Source: Oscillochloris sp.
GTDB taxonomy: Bacteria > Chloroflexota > Chloroflexia > Chloroflexales > Chloroflexaceae
Assembly: GCA_012032775.1 (NCBI GenBank)
Contig: JAAUQO010000014.1
Coordinates: 1-50,161, forward strand
DNA length: 50,161 nucleotides
Direction of reading: 5' to 3'
The position numbers and the translations under genes were made by a program. The notes under the pieces were generated by a model. It saw only the letters and a list, made by a program, of their open reading frames with translations, did no database searches and was not told where the DNA came from. This document shows positions 7,191-15,416 of the stretch, in pieces. How positions within the stretch are numbered: the first letter of the stretch is position 1; the number at the start of each line of letters is the position of its first letter.

Positions 7191-8561
7191 CTCAGGTGTA
7201 GGGTTTTTGCTACGCCGCGTTCTGAAGCGGTCGGTACGCCAAGGGTCGTACGATATGACTGTTAAGACTTTTCGGCCAGGGTTCCGGGATCAACTGCATG
7301 GGCGGGAGCGCGTGTCCATGAATGAACGCGGCCACAAGCCGCAAGCGGCCCCGGTGCAAGCAACTCAGGCTCCGCAGCGGTCGTTGTCCGGTTGCCCGTC
7401 GGCGGGCGACATGCGTTTCCGGCAGGGCGGTCAGCACGACGGCTGGTTGGGTCGCCTCGGCGTAACATCCGACGCTGACGACCCACAACGTGGCGAGCGC
7501 CAGCGCGAGCCAGAGCCGCTCGGCCCGGCGCGGGTTGGTCATCTTGGTCTGTTCCCACTGCCAACCACCCCGCTTCATGGCCTTGTAGCTGGCTTCGATC
7601 CAGGCGCGCAGGCGGTACCAGGCCACATCGGCCACCGCCGGCGGGAGGTCGGTCAGCACCAGCCACGGATCCCGATAGCCCGCATCCCAGCGCGCCACCA
7701 GCGTACACGCCCGTTGGCGCTTCGGGGTCGTAAAACAGCGCACGGTTCCCTTCCAGCGACCGCCGTGCATCGTCACGCCCTGGCTGAGCGGACGAAAGGT
7801 GTCCACACCGTCAGGGCAATAGGTGCCCTGGCGGTTAATCCGCAAGAACGGATGCCAGCCCAGCGCGGTAATGGCCTGAAACAACCACTTCGCATCCAGC
7901 CCCCGGCCGGCCGTGACAATGACCGTCCAGGCGGCGGGCACACTGCCCTGAAGGTGCTGAAAGAGCGCTTCCCAATGCGGTTGCCAGGCACCTTTGGCCG
8001 TCGCACGCACCATCGTCCACGCCACCGGGATCGCGCAGCCCCGGATGAGCACATGAATCGAGAGGACAGTGAACCGCTGGCCGAGCGTCGAGGCGTCCAT
8101 GCCCAAGGCGAGGTGCGTACAGTCGGGGGGATGGAGCGCCACCACCCAGCGCAGCAAGGGAGCAAAACAGGTCGATACCTCCAGACTGCGGCGCTTGTCA
8201 CCGCGTTTGGCCCCGGATTTGGCAGAGGCATCGCGATACCCGTCGCGGAGCTGTTCGCGCACCGCCTGCTCGCGGCGACCCAGCAGATCCGCGAGGACGA
8301 CCGCGACCTGGGTCAGGCCACAGCGTTGGGCGAGCACGATGCCGAGAACTCCACCGGCTGAGCACGACCACCTGCGGTGTGCTCAGGTGCGGCAGGTGGG
8401 TTGACACGGTCTGTTGCCATTGCGATAATCCGGTGAGGCGAGTCATCCGATCCTCCTGGTAGGGCTGTGGTGGTGGTAAACCGCATCGTACCAGACGGAT
8501 GCCTCGCCTTCAATAAGTCTTTACACATGGCCTACCATGTCCCAAAAACCCTACACCTGAG
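7191..8561 (-). mobile_element. IS4-superfamily insertion sequence
   Basis: The ends are perfect 19-nt inverted repeats (CTCAGGTGTAGGGTTTTTG at 7191-7209 and its complement at 8543-8561). Inside is a minus-strand IS4-type transposase. The bases just outside the two ends do not match, so no target duplication is visible; the right flank was probably deleted, which fits the missing kinase C-lobe. Confidence 0.88.
7210..8446 (-). pseudogene. IS4-type transposase, frameshifted and with a damaged catalytic site
   Basis: The ATG at 8446 (MTRLTGLSQWQQTVSTHL) starts in one frame and the rest (8337-7210, GIVLAQRCGLTQVAV onward) is in another, so one base is lost or gained near 8350. The IS4 signature Y-2-R-3-E-6-K is exact (YRLRAWIEASYKAMK), and the first Asp is in GMDASTLGQR. 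The second catalytic site reads TAGRGL where relatives have a DRG, so the second Asp seems replaced by Gly. Two independent lesions suggest a dead element. Confidence 0.8.
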
Positions 8562-8854
8562 AGGGGGTTGGGCCGGCCCGCATCGGCGGCCATGCCCCAT
8601 TGGTTGACGGAGACGTTGGTGCATTTATCCCGGCCGGCGCCGCAGAGCACGCTGGCGATAGCCGGATGGTATATAGTAGCGGGCCGGTATGCACGGCTTC
8701 GAATGAACTGCCGGATGGTATCGCCGGGATGATTGGCGCCCCGGTTGACATCCAGATCACTGCGGCCACTGTAGCCGGCGATCATGCCTGGGGAGCATTC
8801 GGTATCGTGCCGGCTGATCCAGCACTGCAATTGCCGGCCAGAATAGCGATCTGA
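8562..8854 (+). pseudogene. Possible 3' remnant of an unknown gene
   Basis: From the IS4 end to 8854 one frame stays open with sensible codon use (VDGDVGAFIPAGAAEHAGD, then TASNELPDGIAGMIGAPVDI and GIVPADPALQLPARIAI). It has no convincing start or ribosome site, and begins right at the IS border, so it may be the tail of a gene cut by the element. I do not recognise the family, and it does not continue the kinase. The rest of the gap up to 8957 shows nothing else. Confidence 0.3.
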
Positions 8855-8957
8855 ATTGGATTCATCTGATGCCGCAAGCGTTCGGCGGCAATGGTGAGCA
8901 ATACATTCTGTCCTATGTTCCCTGATGGTCGCACCTATCAAGCGAAGGAGGTTCGTT

Positions 8958-9263
8958 TTGCATCCATCGTTGTACTTGATTATACAATTTGACTTTCCTA
9001 CGCCTTTTCAGCAGGAGCATGGCCGAAAAGCACGTGCGCTGCACGATCTGCTTGTTGAACAAGATTGGATCCAGGAAGTGTTGGCGGCCAGCGGCGGTAT
9101 TGGGCCGGGTCCGTCGGCAATCTGGGTGTTCAAGCTCGCGAACTATGCCGCCCTGGATCGACTGCTGCATAGTGATGATCCGCTCTCAAAGGTGTATAAG
9201 GAGTTCTTCGACACGATGACCAGTGTCACTGATATCATTCGGGAAGAAGTGCAATTTCTTTAA
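8958..9263 (+). CDS. Small alpha/beta protein, family not recognised
   Basis: The start is a TTG at 8958 (MHPSLYLIIQFDF): GGAGG at 8947-8951 sits 6 nt before it, while the in-frame ATG at 8925 has no such site. The 101-residue product has the strand-helix-strand pattern of small dimeric alpha/beta barrel (Dabb-like) proteins, with LYLIIQFDFPTP, a long helix (RKARALHDLLVEQDWIQEVL), SAIWVFKLANYAALDRLL and a C-terminal EEVQFL. Role unknown. The nearest downstream gene is 139 nt away on the same strand. Confidence 0.55.
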   Translation: MHPSLYLIIQFDFPTPFQQEHGRKARALHDLLVEQDWIQEVLAASGGIGPGPSAIWVFKLANYAALDRLLHSDDPLSKVYKEFFDTMTSVTDIIREEVQFL

Positions 9264-9402
9264 ATGTCTGCAAGCGCAGATTGCAGCAGCGAGCGGGTGC
9301 GCGGTGGTTTGTTCAGAGAAGCAAGCCTTCTGGCCCTCCCCACGCCGCACCATTAAGCTCAAAGTCCTACCATTCCTTCGGTTTTGAAGCGAAAGGAAGC
9401 CG

Positions 9403-10029
9403 ATGCATGCCAAATCGCTCGCCATCTATCAGAAATACTATGGCGATCCACGGCACGATCGCCGCAGTCTCTTCCGCGTCCTCGCTGCACACACCGCGAT
9501 CAGTACTGCACTCTATCCTGGAAGTTTTGTGCATATTGTTCCATCGTTTTTCTTTCCAACCACGGTGTATGTGGATACGGATAAACACGCCCGGCGTTTT
9601 TTCGCGGATCCGGATCTGATCGCGTTTATCCAAGTCCGCAAGGAGTACGCGCACGATCCAACGGTGCGATTCCACGCCGTCTCCTATCTGCATCCGCTCC
9701 CGGAGCCAGATCAAGGGGCGGATGTGCTGATTTCGCAGTTTGCCGGGTTCGTGTCACAGCACTGTCGGCGCTATCTGCGCATCGGTGGTTTCCTGGTCGC
9801 GAATGACAGTCATGGCGATGCGAGTATGGCGGCCCTTGATCCGTCCTATACCCTGCTTGGTGCATGTATTGAGCAGGATGATGTGTATCGCTTGCAGACG
9901 AGCCACCTCGACCACTATTTCATCCCACGTCGCGGGGAGCCGGCCACGAAAGAAGATCTTGAGCGCACCCAGCGCGGCATTGACTATACGCATTCAGCCG
10001 ACGCATACCTCTTCCAGCGCGTTGCATAG
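9403..10029 (+). CDS. Putative Rossmann-fold (methyltransferase-like) protein
   Basis: A 208-residue protein with an AAGGAAG ribosome site before its ATG. The pattern is that of a class I methyltransferase-like fold: a strand ending FVHIVPSFFF and TTVYVDTDKHARRFF (place of motifs I-II), then GADVLISQFAGF and YLRIGGFLVANDSHGDA (place of motifs IV-V). The usual GxGxG cofactor loop is not visible, so the activity is uncertain. No partner genes indicate a pathway. Confidence 0.6.
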   Translation: MHAKSLAIYQKYYGDPRHDRRSLFRVLAAHTAISTALYPGSFVHIVPSFFFPTTVYVDTDKHARRFFADPDLIAFIQVRKEYAHDPTVRFHAVSYLHPLPEPDQGADVLISQFAGFVSQHCRRYLRIGGFLVANDSHGDASMAALDPSYTLLGACIEQDDVYRLQTSHLDHYFIPRRGEPATKEDLERTQRGIDYTHSADAYLFQRVA

Positions 10030-10494
10030 CAAGGATCGACCCGATTGGCAGCCCTAGCGATTGTGGCTACCAGCCGAGTTGGAGTGACGCCGGCCTGCTG
10101 CGCGGTGCAAGCTTCGCACGTATCGCCGATGCAGAAGGTTGCCAGTCAGCGTGTCATAAGGAAACGGAGCGAGCAGAAGGTGGAGCGAGCGCATCTTCGC
10201 GAAGCACCGTTTCTATAGATCTTCAGAAAAAGAATTTGGAAGGTAGATCACCCTGCCGCTTGCTGATGCGCTCGCTATTGCGGTCGCAACACGGACTCTG
10301 TTAAAGGAGACCGAAGATCATTTGCGAACGCAACCCAATTAGGGCATCGCCGCATCGCTGCAGAACGCAATCCTGCTCAGTTTCAGCGTCGGGCTGTCGG
10401 GCGCAATCAGTATGACAGGGTTCGCAGACCTGATTATAGGGCCGGAATTCAGGTTGCTTTTAGGCGTTCCTTTCGGGAATGGATAAAGTCGAGC
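10030..10494. other. Gene-free stretch
   Basis: No convincing gene, RNA or terminator was found. A short plus-strand frame around 10255-10330 and 10335-10440 has coding-like composition but is broken by a TAG, and may be a decayed remnant. Confidence 0.4.
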
Positions 10495-11052
10495 TTAGTC
10501 GCGTGTGTTGATATTGATCGTGAGATGCACAATATTGCCGCCGGCAACATCACGTATAGTGATATCACCCACTTGATTGTCTGAGCCGAATTGCAGCAAC
10601 GTCCCCCCAAAGGTCACCTGATACCCGGCGAGGTCGCGGAGCACATGTCCAAGCGCAATATTCTCGCGCAGCAGGCGCTCAATATCGGCGGCCTGAGTCG
10701 GATCGCTCATTAATGGTGCGAGGAGCGCCGCAAGTGGTTCCACCTGCGATTGCTGATGTTCCGGTAACTGCGAGCAGAGTGTACGTGCTATCGCCGCTGG
10801 GGGGAACTCGGTCTCACCTGCATCGGGCCAGATGACATGAGGCCGGTTACGACGACAGGTATCCAGCAACTCAGCCACCATGCGCCGCCGCTCGCAATAC
10901 AGGATCAGTTCACGCGCAAATGCAGGGCGAGTGTCACCGGGTATATCTTCATGGCTAAAACCCAGATTGAAGCAAATATTGTGCAGCTCACTAAGACTAA
11001 AATGTGCTTTGAGCCCTTCGAAAAGAGCAGTGCGCTGATTCAGATTATTCAC
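10495..11052 (-). CDS. Effector-associated domain (EAD) protein
   Basis: A 185-residue protein starting with GTG. Residues about 8-75 form an EAD of the type seen repeatedly in this window: LSELHNICFNLGFSHEDIPG, then FARELILYCERR, then RNRPHVIWP. The C-terminal part ends FGSDNQVGDITIRDVAGGNI, a glycine-rich tail often joined to EADs in Chloroflexota. EADs are small adaptor domains thought to recruit effectors by pairing with EADs of the same type. Here the protein has no enzyme domain, so it probably acts as an adaptor or sensor for the EAD proteins encoded nearby. Confidence 0.75.
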   Translation of the reverse strand: MNNLNQRTALFEGLKAHFSLSELHNICFNLGFSHEDIPGDTRPAFARELILYCERRRMVAELLDTCRRNRPHVIWPDAGETEFPPAAIARTLCSQLPEHQQSQVEPLAALLAPLMSDPTQAADIERLLRENIALGHVLRDLAGYQVTFGGTLLQFGSDNQVGDITIRDVAGGNIVHLTININTRD

Positions 11053-11096
11053 TAATTATACCTCATCGTTACCATTATGACCGCCGCTAATTGGGA

Positions 11097-11283
11097 TTAA
11101 TTTTCGTGCCAGAGTTGTGCAAAATACTCCATCAGCAATCGATGAGTGAAAATATATCCACCTCCAACTTTGCGTAGCAAAATGCGCTGGGCGGCATATA
11201 GCAATCCTACCAGAACCGAGAACCCAGAACCAGGAACCGCAGTATCAGTACGCAGAACCGCCTTCACAACTCTGATGAGATTG
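11097..11283 (-). pseudogene. C-terminal remnant of a STAND/NACHT-type NTPase
   Basis: Directly after the stop of the nSTAND1 gene, one frame over, the minus strand reads LLYAAQRILLRKVGGGYIF then THRLLMEYFAQLWHEN and a stop. This GGYIF-HR-LLxYFA tail is a recurrent C-terminus of large Chloroflexota NTPases. It has no start of its own and does not match the end of the preceding gene, so either the nSTAND1 gene has a frameshift plus deletion near its end, or a second NTPase has been lost. Confidence 0.5.
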
Positions 11284-13722
11284 CTATAGCAACGCTGATG
11301 TGCGTAGCCAAAAGATATAAAGCCCGCCGCAAAAGATCGTTAAGCCGAGACATACAGCAATAACGGTGGCGACGATAAGCATTTTAAGCTTATTGCGGCT
11401 CTCTGCGATCAACAGATCCAGCCCTTCAACAGACCCAAGCGCGGAACTATACCTCTCCCGCCACTGCTGTGCTGCTTCGATCTGCGAATGCCGGCTTAGG
11501 GTTTCTCCTGCTGTGCGCCAACTCATCACCCGTTGCTCAAGGGTGCGGCGAGTCTGTTCGGCCTCTCGCAAGCTTTGTTCACCGCCCTGATACGGCTCCG
11601 CTGCGAGCCAGGTGCGGAGGGTTTGCCAATGCCGAATCAGTGCCTCGTGGACGATGTCGATCCGTGCGGAGGCGCTTGTGTCGCTGGTCGTCAACAATCG
11701 GCCGTTGATCAAGTGATTAAGGGTGTGATCAAAGTGTTCGTCATCATCAGGGGCTTGCAAACGGGCGATCGGTAATTGCCGGCGCGTATCGTCGTGGCCT
11801 TCGCCGAAGTTGATCAGACGCAAAAAGATGCGCCGAGCGATCGTGATATCGCCCTGATGTGCTTCCAGTTCACTAATCACGCCGTCGGCATATGTTTGGA
11901 CAACTCTGGCCAGTCCGCCGATCCGTTGGTCGTACAAAGACTCGGTTAAGTTACGGTGCTGATTGGCATACCAAAGCCGTTCGAGCGCAAGCTGCAGTAG
12001 TGGTAAGGCACCTTGATCGCGCAGTACCTCGGCCTCACGAATGAGTCGCGCCACCAGTTGCTGCTCAATCGGAATGTTCTCATGGCGCGCCGGCCGTTCA
12101 ATGATCGCACGTAAACCCTTCGCATCAAGCGGGCCAAGCAGGTAGTGCTCACTCTGGGTCTGGGGTGCGAGATTCAGTGCTGCGAGATCAGCTACGAAAT
12201 CATCGCGGATGACGAGCATCAGCGTGACTTGAACCGCCGTATGTCGGCGCAGTGCGGAGAGGATGCGCGCAAATTCAGACTGTTGGTCGCTGTCGATATG
12301 TCGGCGCGACTCATGCTGATTCGTAAATACCTCTTCAAACTGGTCAAGAATCAGCAGCAGACGTTCACATCCCCGGCGTTCGAGGAGTGCGTCCACCGCC
12401 TGAAGTGCTTGATCAGCCGCAAGCTCGCCCATCTCAAGGGCTGATTGTAGATTATGGGTCGGATTACTGCCGGGGCGCACAATCAACACCAGGAGCTGCG
12501 GAAATCCGGCGCTGAGATGCCGGTACAATCCGGCGTTTACCAGTGAAGATTTGCCGCTGCCGGAAGGGCCGCTGATAACGATCAGACGCAGACGCGGTTC
12601 TGAAACCAGTTGCTCGATCTCGTGAATCACTTGCTCCCGCCCATAGAAATACGCACTTTCATCGATCGAAAACGGGCGGAGCCCAGGATAGGGGCAGCGC
12701 GGCGGACGCGGCACCTCCGGCGGAAAAAACGGCCCCGGCGCAACAAACTGATCGCTGATCAGCGTGTCGATCCAGCGGGTATCGACGGCATGGTAGCGCT
12801 GTTGCGCCGCCTGAATCTCCGCGAGCAAGCCGGCATCAAACAGGCTCGCAATCGGTATTGCCCGTGTCTGGTCGTCGCTGTATTCACGCTGGAACGCTGT
12901 ATCGACGGCAGTGGCGGGAACATGGGAGGCTGTGCCGGCTTCAGTTGAGGGCGTCAACCGCGGCCACGGATCTTTCACCCCGCGGGCGTACAACAACTCG
13001 ACCACTTGCTCAACCTGATGCTGCCGCTCCAATTCGACGGCAAGCGCGGCGACTTTGCCGGTGAATGTTAGGTCCGGCAATTGTTCATACGCTTTATTGA
13101 GCTGAAAGCAGATCTGTTTAACGTCATCCTCATTACAATGGTCGAGGATGAAGTGGTAGAGGGCATTGATCAGGTTGCGGCGAGCATGATCGATCGCGCG
13201 CACGCCGACCATCACTCCGCAGATGCCGCCGGTACGCTCATTCAACAGGGCCGCCCCGCTGTACCTGGCGGCGCGGGGGAATGCTTCTACGCTTATTGAA
13301 GGCCATGCCGTTCGTAGTTCGCTGCGAATGCTGGTGGTATGAACCTCACGTTCGCGTCCTGGGCTGTAGCCGATGCAGCGCAGCGCATCCCGCAACTGAT
13401 ACTCGGGATGGAGGAACACACAGGCATGTTGGGTGACGGGAACGCGAATGAGGGCAATATCAGCCTCGCCCCACCATTGGACAACCTCGCCGTATTCGCT
13501 GTTCCCAGGAGCGTGATCAACTCGGATCACCGATCCATTCAGGGCAATCAGGTGATCACCGCGCCGTTCGGCCACAAGGTTGGCGCAGGTCAGCAGCAGC
13601 CCCGGAGCAACAAAGAAGCCGCTGCCCGATTGTGGGCCGCGCTCACTACTGACACGGACGATGCATGCCTTGAGGAGCGTCTCAAGATTCTGGAGGGGCA
13701 TAGCTGTACGGCCTATCTCCAT
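11284..13722 (-). CDS. Trypsin-like domain - EAD - nSTAND1 NTPase
   Basis: An 812-residue multidomain protein. Residues about 15-190 resemble a trypsin-like protease: GSGFFVAPGLLLT, the Asp in EADIALIRV and the Ser in RYSGAALL. At the place of the catalytic His the sequence reads TCANLVA, so His is replaced by Asn (codon 13579-13581) and activity is doubtful. A divergent EAD follows (about 190-255, FILDHCNEDDVKQICFQL). From about residue 340 comes the nSTAND1 NTPase (CPYPGLRPF, Walker A GPSGSGKSS at about 385, Walker B LLILDQFEEVF at about 455). A single membrane helix ends the protein (about 777-807); the WD40 repeats that often follow nSTAND1 are missing. Such NTPases act as signal-sensing switches in conflict systems. 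An alternative start is the ATG at 13701. Confidence 0.85.
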   Translation of the reverse strand: MEIGRTAMPLQNLETLLKACIVRVSSERGPQSGSGFFVAPGLLLTCANLVAERRGDHLIALNGSVIRVDHAPGNSEYGEVVQWWGEADIALIRVPVTQHACVFLHPEYQLRDALRCIGYSPGREREVHTTSIRSELRTAWPSISVEAFPRAARYSGAALLNERTGGICGVMVGVRAIDHARRNLINALYHFILDHCNEDDVKQICFQLNKAYEQLPDLTFTGKVAALAVELERQHQVEQVVELLYARGVKDPWPRLTPSTEAGTASHVPATAVDTAFQREYSDDQTRAIPIASLFDAGLLAEIQAAQQRYHAVDTRWIDTLISDQFVAPGPFFPPEVPRPPRCPYPGLRPFSIDESAYFYGREQVIHEIEQLVSEPRLRLIVISGPSGSGKSSLVNAGLYRHLSAGFPQLLVLIVRPGSNPTHNLQSALEMGELAADQALQAVDALLERRGCERLLLILDQFEEVFTNQHESRRHIDSDQQSEFARILSALRRHTAVQVTLMLVIRDDFVADLAALNLAPQTQSEHYLLGPLDAKGLRAIIERPARHENIPIEQQLVARLIREAEVLRDQGALPLLQLALERLWYANQHRNLTESLYDQRIGGLARVVQTYADGVISELEAHQGDITIARRIFLRLINFGEGHDDTRRQLPIARLQAPDDDEHFDHTLNHLINGRLLTTSDTSASARIDIVHEALIRHWQTLRTWLAAEPYQGGEQSLREAEQTRRTLEQRVMSWRTAGETLSRHSQIEAAQQWRERYSSALGSVEGLDLLIAESRNKLKMLIVATVIAVCLGLTIFCGGLYIFWLRTSALL

Positions 13723-13749
13723 GTGAAGAGCGAAAAAGATACTTGTATG

Positions 13750-13763
13750 TTATTATACAATAA
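13750..13763 (-). promoter_or_regulatory. Possible promoter of the nSTAND1 gene
   Basis: Within the 78-nt divergent gap the minus strand has a perfect -10 box TATAAT (13757-13752), inside a small TTATT/AATAA palindrome. It is 30 nt before the nSTAND1 start. No good -35 is visible. Confidence 0.35.
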
Positions 13764-13800
13764 TGAGAGTCACTAAAAGCTACCGATATCAGTTACATCT

Positions 13801-14757
13801 ATGAGACTATTTTCAATTCTGTTCGAAGATCTTCTCGATGCAACGCATATCTTCTTCCAAACACTAACCACGCTCTGGAAGCATCTCGCTACCTACGTCC
13901 TGGTGGTGCTCATCCTCTGGCTGCCCTTACAAGTAGTGCATGGAATATTGCTGTATACCATTTCAGGCGATATGCTGGAGGTATTAACTCCTTTCTTCTT
14001 TGTCCGTGCGGCAATGAGCCCTGACGCCTTCAACGAGATCCGCAACGCTGTTTCCTTGAACGATGCGGCCATCTTTGTACTTTTGGGGTTTGGGCTGATG
14101 ATCTCTGAGTCGTTCATCGCCCAGAATGTGATCCAGTGCGCGGTTATTCAAACCGCTCACACCGACTCACGAGGCTTGCTCGGGTATCGTCTGCCGCTCT
14201 CAGCATATTTGAATGTCCTGGTGGTGGCATTTCTGAGCGGCGTACTGATTCTCGCGCCGACCGTGATTGGATTGCTGCTGATCGTGCTGACGGCTTTGAT
14301 CAGTTGGCCGCCGCCGATCGCGGCGTTCCTGTCGGCAATAGCTGCCCCCGCCGTCATTATCGCCTTTGTCCTGTTGATCCCGATGACGATTATTATTATT
14401 GTGCGCTTAACGCTGGCTCCGCAAGCAATTGTGATCGATCGTCTTGGTCCGTTCCGCGCGATCGGGCGTAGCTGGCGCCTCCTCTCCGGTCTGCGGCCCT
14501 CCTTCATGATGGCCCTGTTTATTTTCGTGCTTGCGGCGCTGCCGATTATGTTTGGCCTGATTTCGCCCGATGGGCAGCGCGATCTTGCCTTTCGTGTCAG
14601 TGACGGCAGTCCAGCGAGTCTGTTGGCCTGGCTGGTGCTCTCACATGTGTTCGCCAATCTGAGTACCGGTTTGTTGATTCCACTCCAGGTAGTCACCATG
14701 ACGTATTTCTACCGTGAGTTGCAGTTGGGCAATCTACCACGACCGCAGTATCAGTGA
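13801..14757 (+). CDS. Polytopic membrane protein, unknown role
   Basis: A 318-residue protein with about six to seven membrane segments (YVLVVLILWLPLQVVHGIL, AYLNVLVVAFLSGVLILA, AVIIAFVLLIPMTIIIIV, MMALFIFVLAALPIMFGLI and others). It resembles the membrane part of glycerophosphodiester phosphodiesterase-like families (SWRLLSGLRPSF between helices) but has no enzymatic domain. It is divergent from the nSTAND1 gene and its 3' end overlaps the convergent membrane gene at 14751 by 7 nt. The only plus-strand gene in this part of the locus; the link to the conflict system is by position only. Confidence 0.65.
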   Translation: MRLFSILFEDLLDATHIFFQTLTTLWKHLATYVLVVLILWLPLQVVHGILLYTISGDMLEVLTPFFFVRAAMSPDAFNEIRNAVSLNDAAIFVLLGFGLMISESFIAQNVIQCAVIQTAHTDSRGLLGYRLPLSAYLNVLVVAFLSGVLILAPTVIGLLLIVLTALISWPPPIAAFLSAIAAPAVIIAFVLLIPMTIIIIVRLTLAPQAIVIDRLGPFRAIGRSWRLLSGLRPSFMMALFIFVLAALPIMFGLISPDGQRDLAFRVSDGSPASLLAWLVLSHVFANLSTGLLIPLQVVTMTYFYRELQLGNLPRPQYQ

Positions 14758-15416
14758 TTGCTTGTGCTTGCCGACTCGGTCTGCACCGGTGCGACTGCGG
14801 GAAGTGTGTTTCCACGGATCTCACGGCGAATCGCACGTACCGTCGTCACGCAGAAACCAACGATCGCAATCGGCAGTAAACACACAATGCTGGAAAGCAA
14901 CACCGCGAGCCAGAAGATGCCGTCGCCGGTACCCGGCGTTCCCAGCATGATCCCCAGCATCTCCGCGATCAGATCGCCGCGCACCCACCATGTAATCGTC
15001 GCAACCCAGACAAACACCAGCGAGAGCGTGCCGATCAGCGGCAGGGCGATATCGCGCTGAAACAGCACAACACCCGCCCCGACCAGCAGCGCCACCCAAC
15101 TACCGAAAAAGATTAAACTGCCGAGCAGCGAAAGCCAGCCCGGCACCTGACCCTGCAACTGATTGCCGACACCGCCGAGGATCCACAGACCGATCAAGGC
15201 AGTCCAGATCCACCAATAATTGAAACTGCTGCGGTAGATGATCGCCAGAATCGCTGGGAAAATGAATATGCTGACGATCAGGTAGCCCGCCAGGAGCAAG
15301 AGGAAAGTCATCTGTTCCGCGCTGAATTGCCAGCCGGCGACAATCGCGGCGAGGATGAAATTGAATCCAAGAATGGCCCAGCATGTCAGGCCAATCGTGC
15401 GTGCGGTGCGGCTCAT
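14751..15416 (-). CDS. Small polytopic membrane protein
   Basis: A 221-residue protein with six likely membrane helices (GLTCWAILGFNFILAAIVA, FLLLLAGYLIVSIFIFPAIL, WIWTALIGLWILGG, LLGSLIFFGSWVALLVGAGV, LIGTLSLVFVWVATITW, FWLAVLLSSIVCLLPIAIVG). Its ATG overlaps the stop of the M48 protease gene (ATGA), so it is translationally coupled to it and is the last gene of the long minus-strand operon. Probably a membrane partner of the protease; no family recognised. Confidence 0.65.
   Translation of the reverse strand: MSRTARTIGLTCWAILGFNFILAAIVAGWQFSAEQMTFLLLLAGYLIVSIFIFPAILAIIYRSSFNYWWIWTALIGLWILGGVGNQLQGQVPGWLSLLGSLIFFGSWVALLVGAGVVLFQRDIALPLIGTLSLVFVWVATITWWVRGDLIAEMLGIMLGTPGTGDGIFWLAVLLSSIVCLLPIAIVGFCVTTVRAIRREIRGNTLPAVAPVQTESASTSNH

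Noticed and set aside
6643-8361. A 572-residue frame looking like an XRE-kinase fused to a long Arg/Pro-rich domain
   Set aside because: After residue 182 it is the antisense of the IS4 transposase; the exact inverted repeat begins there.
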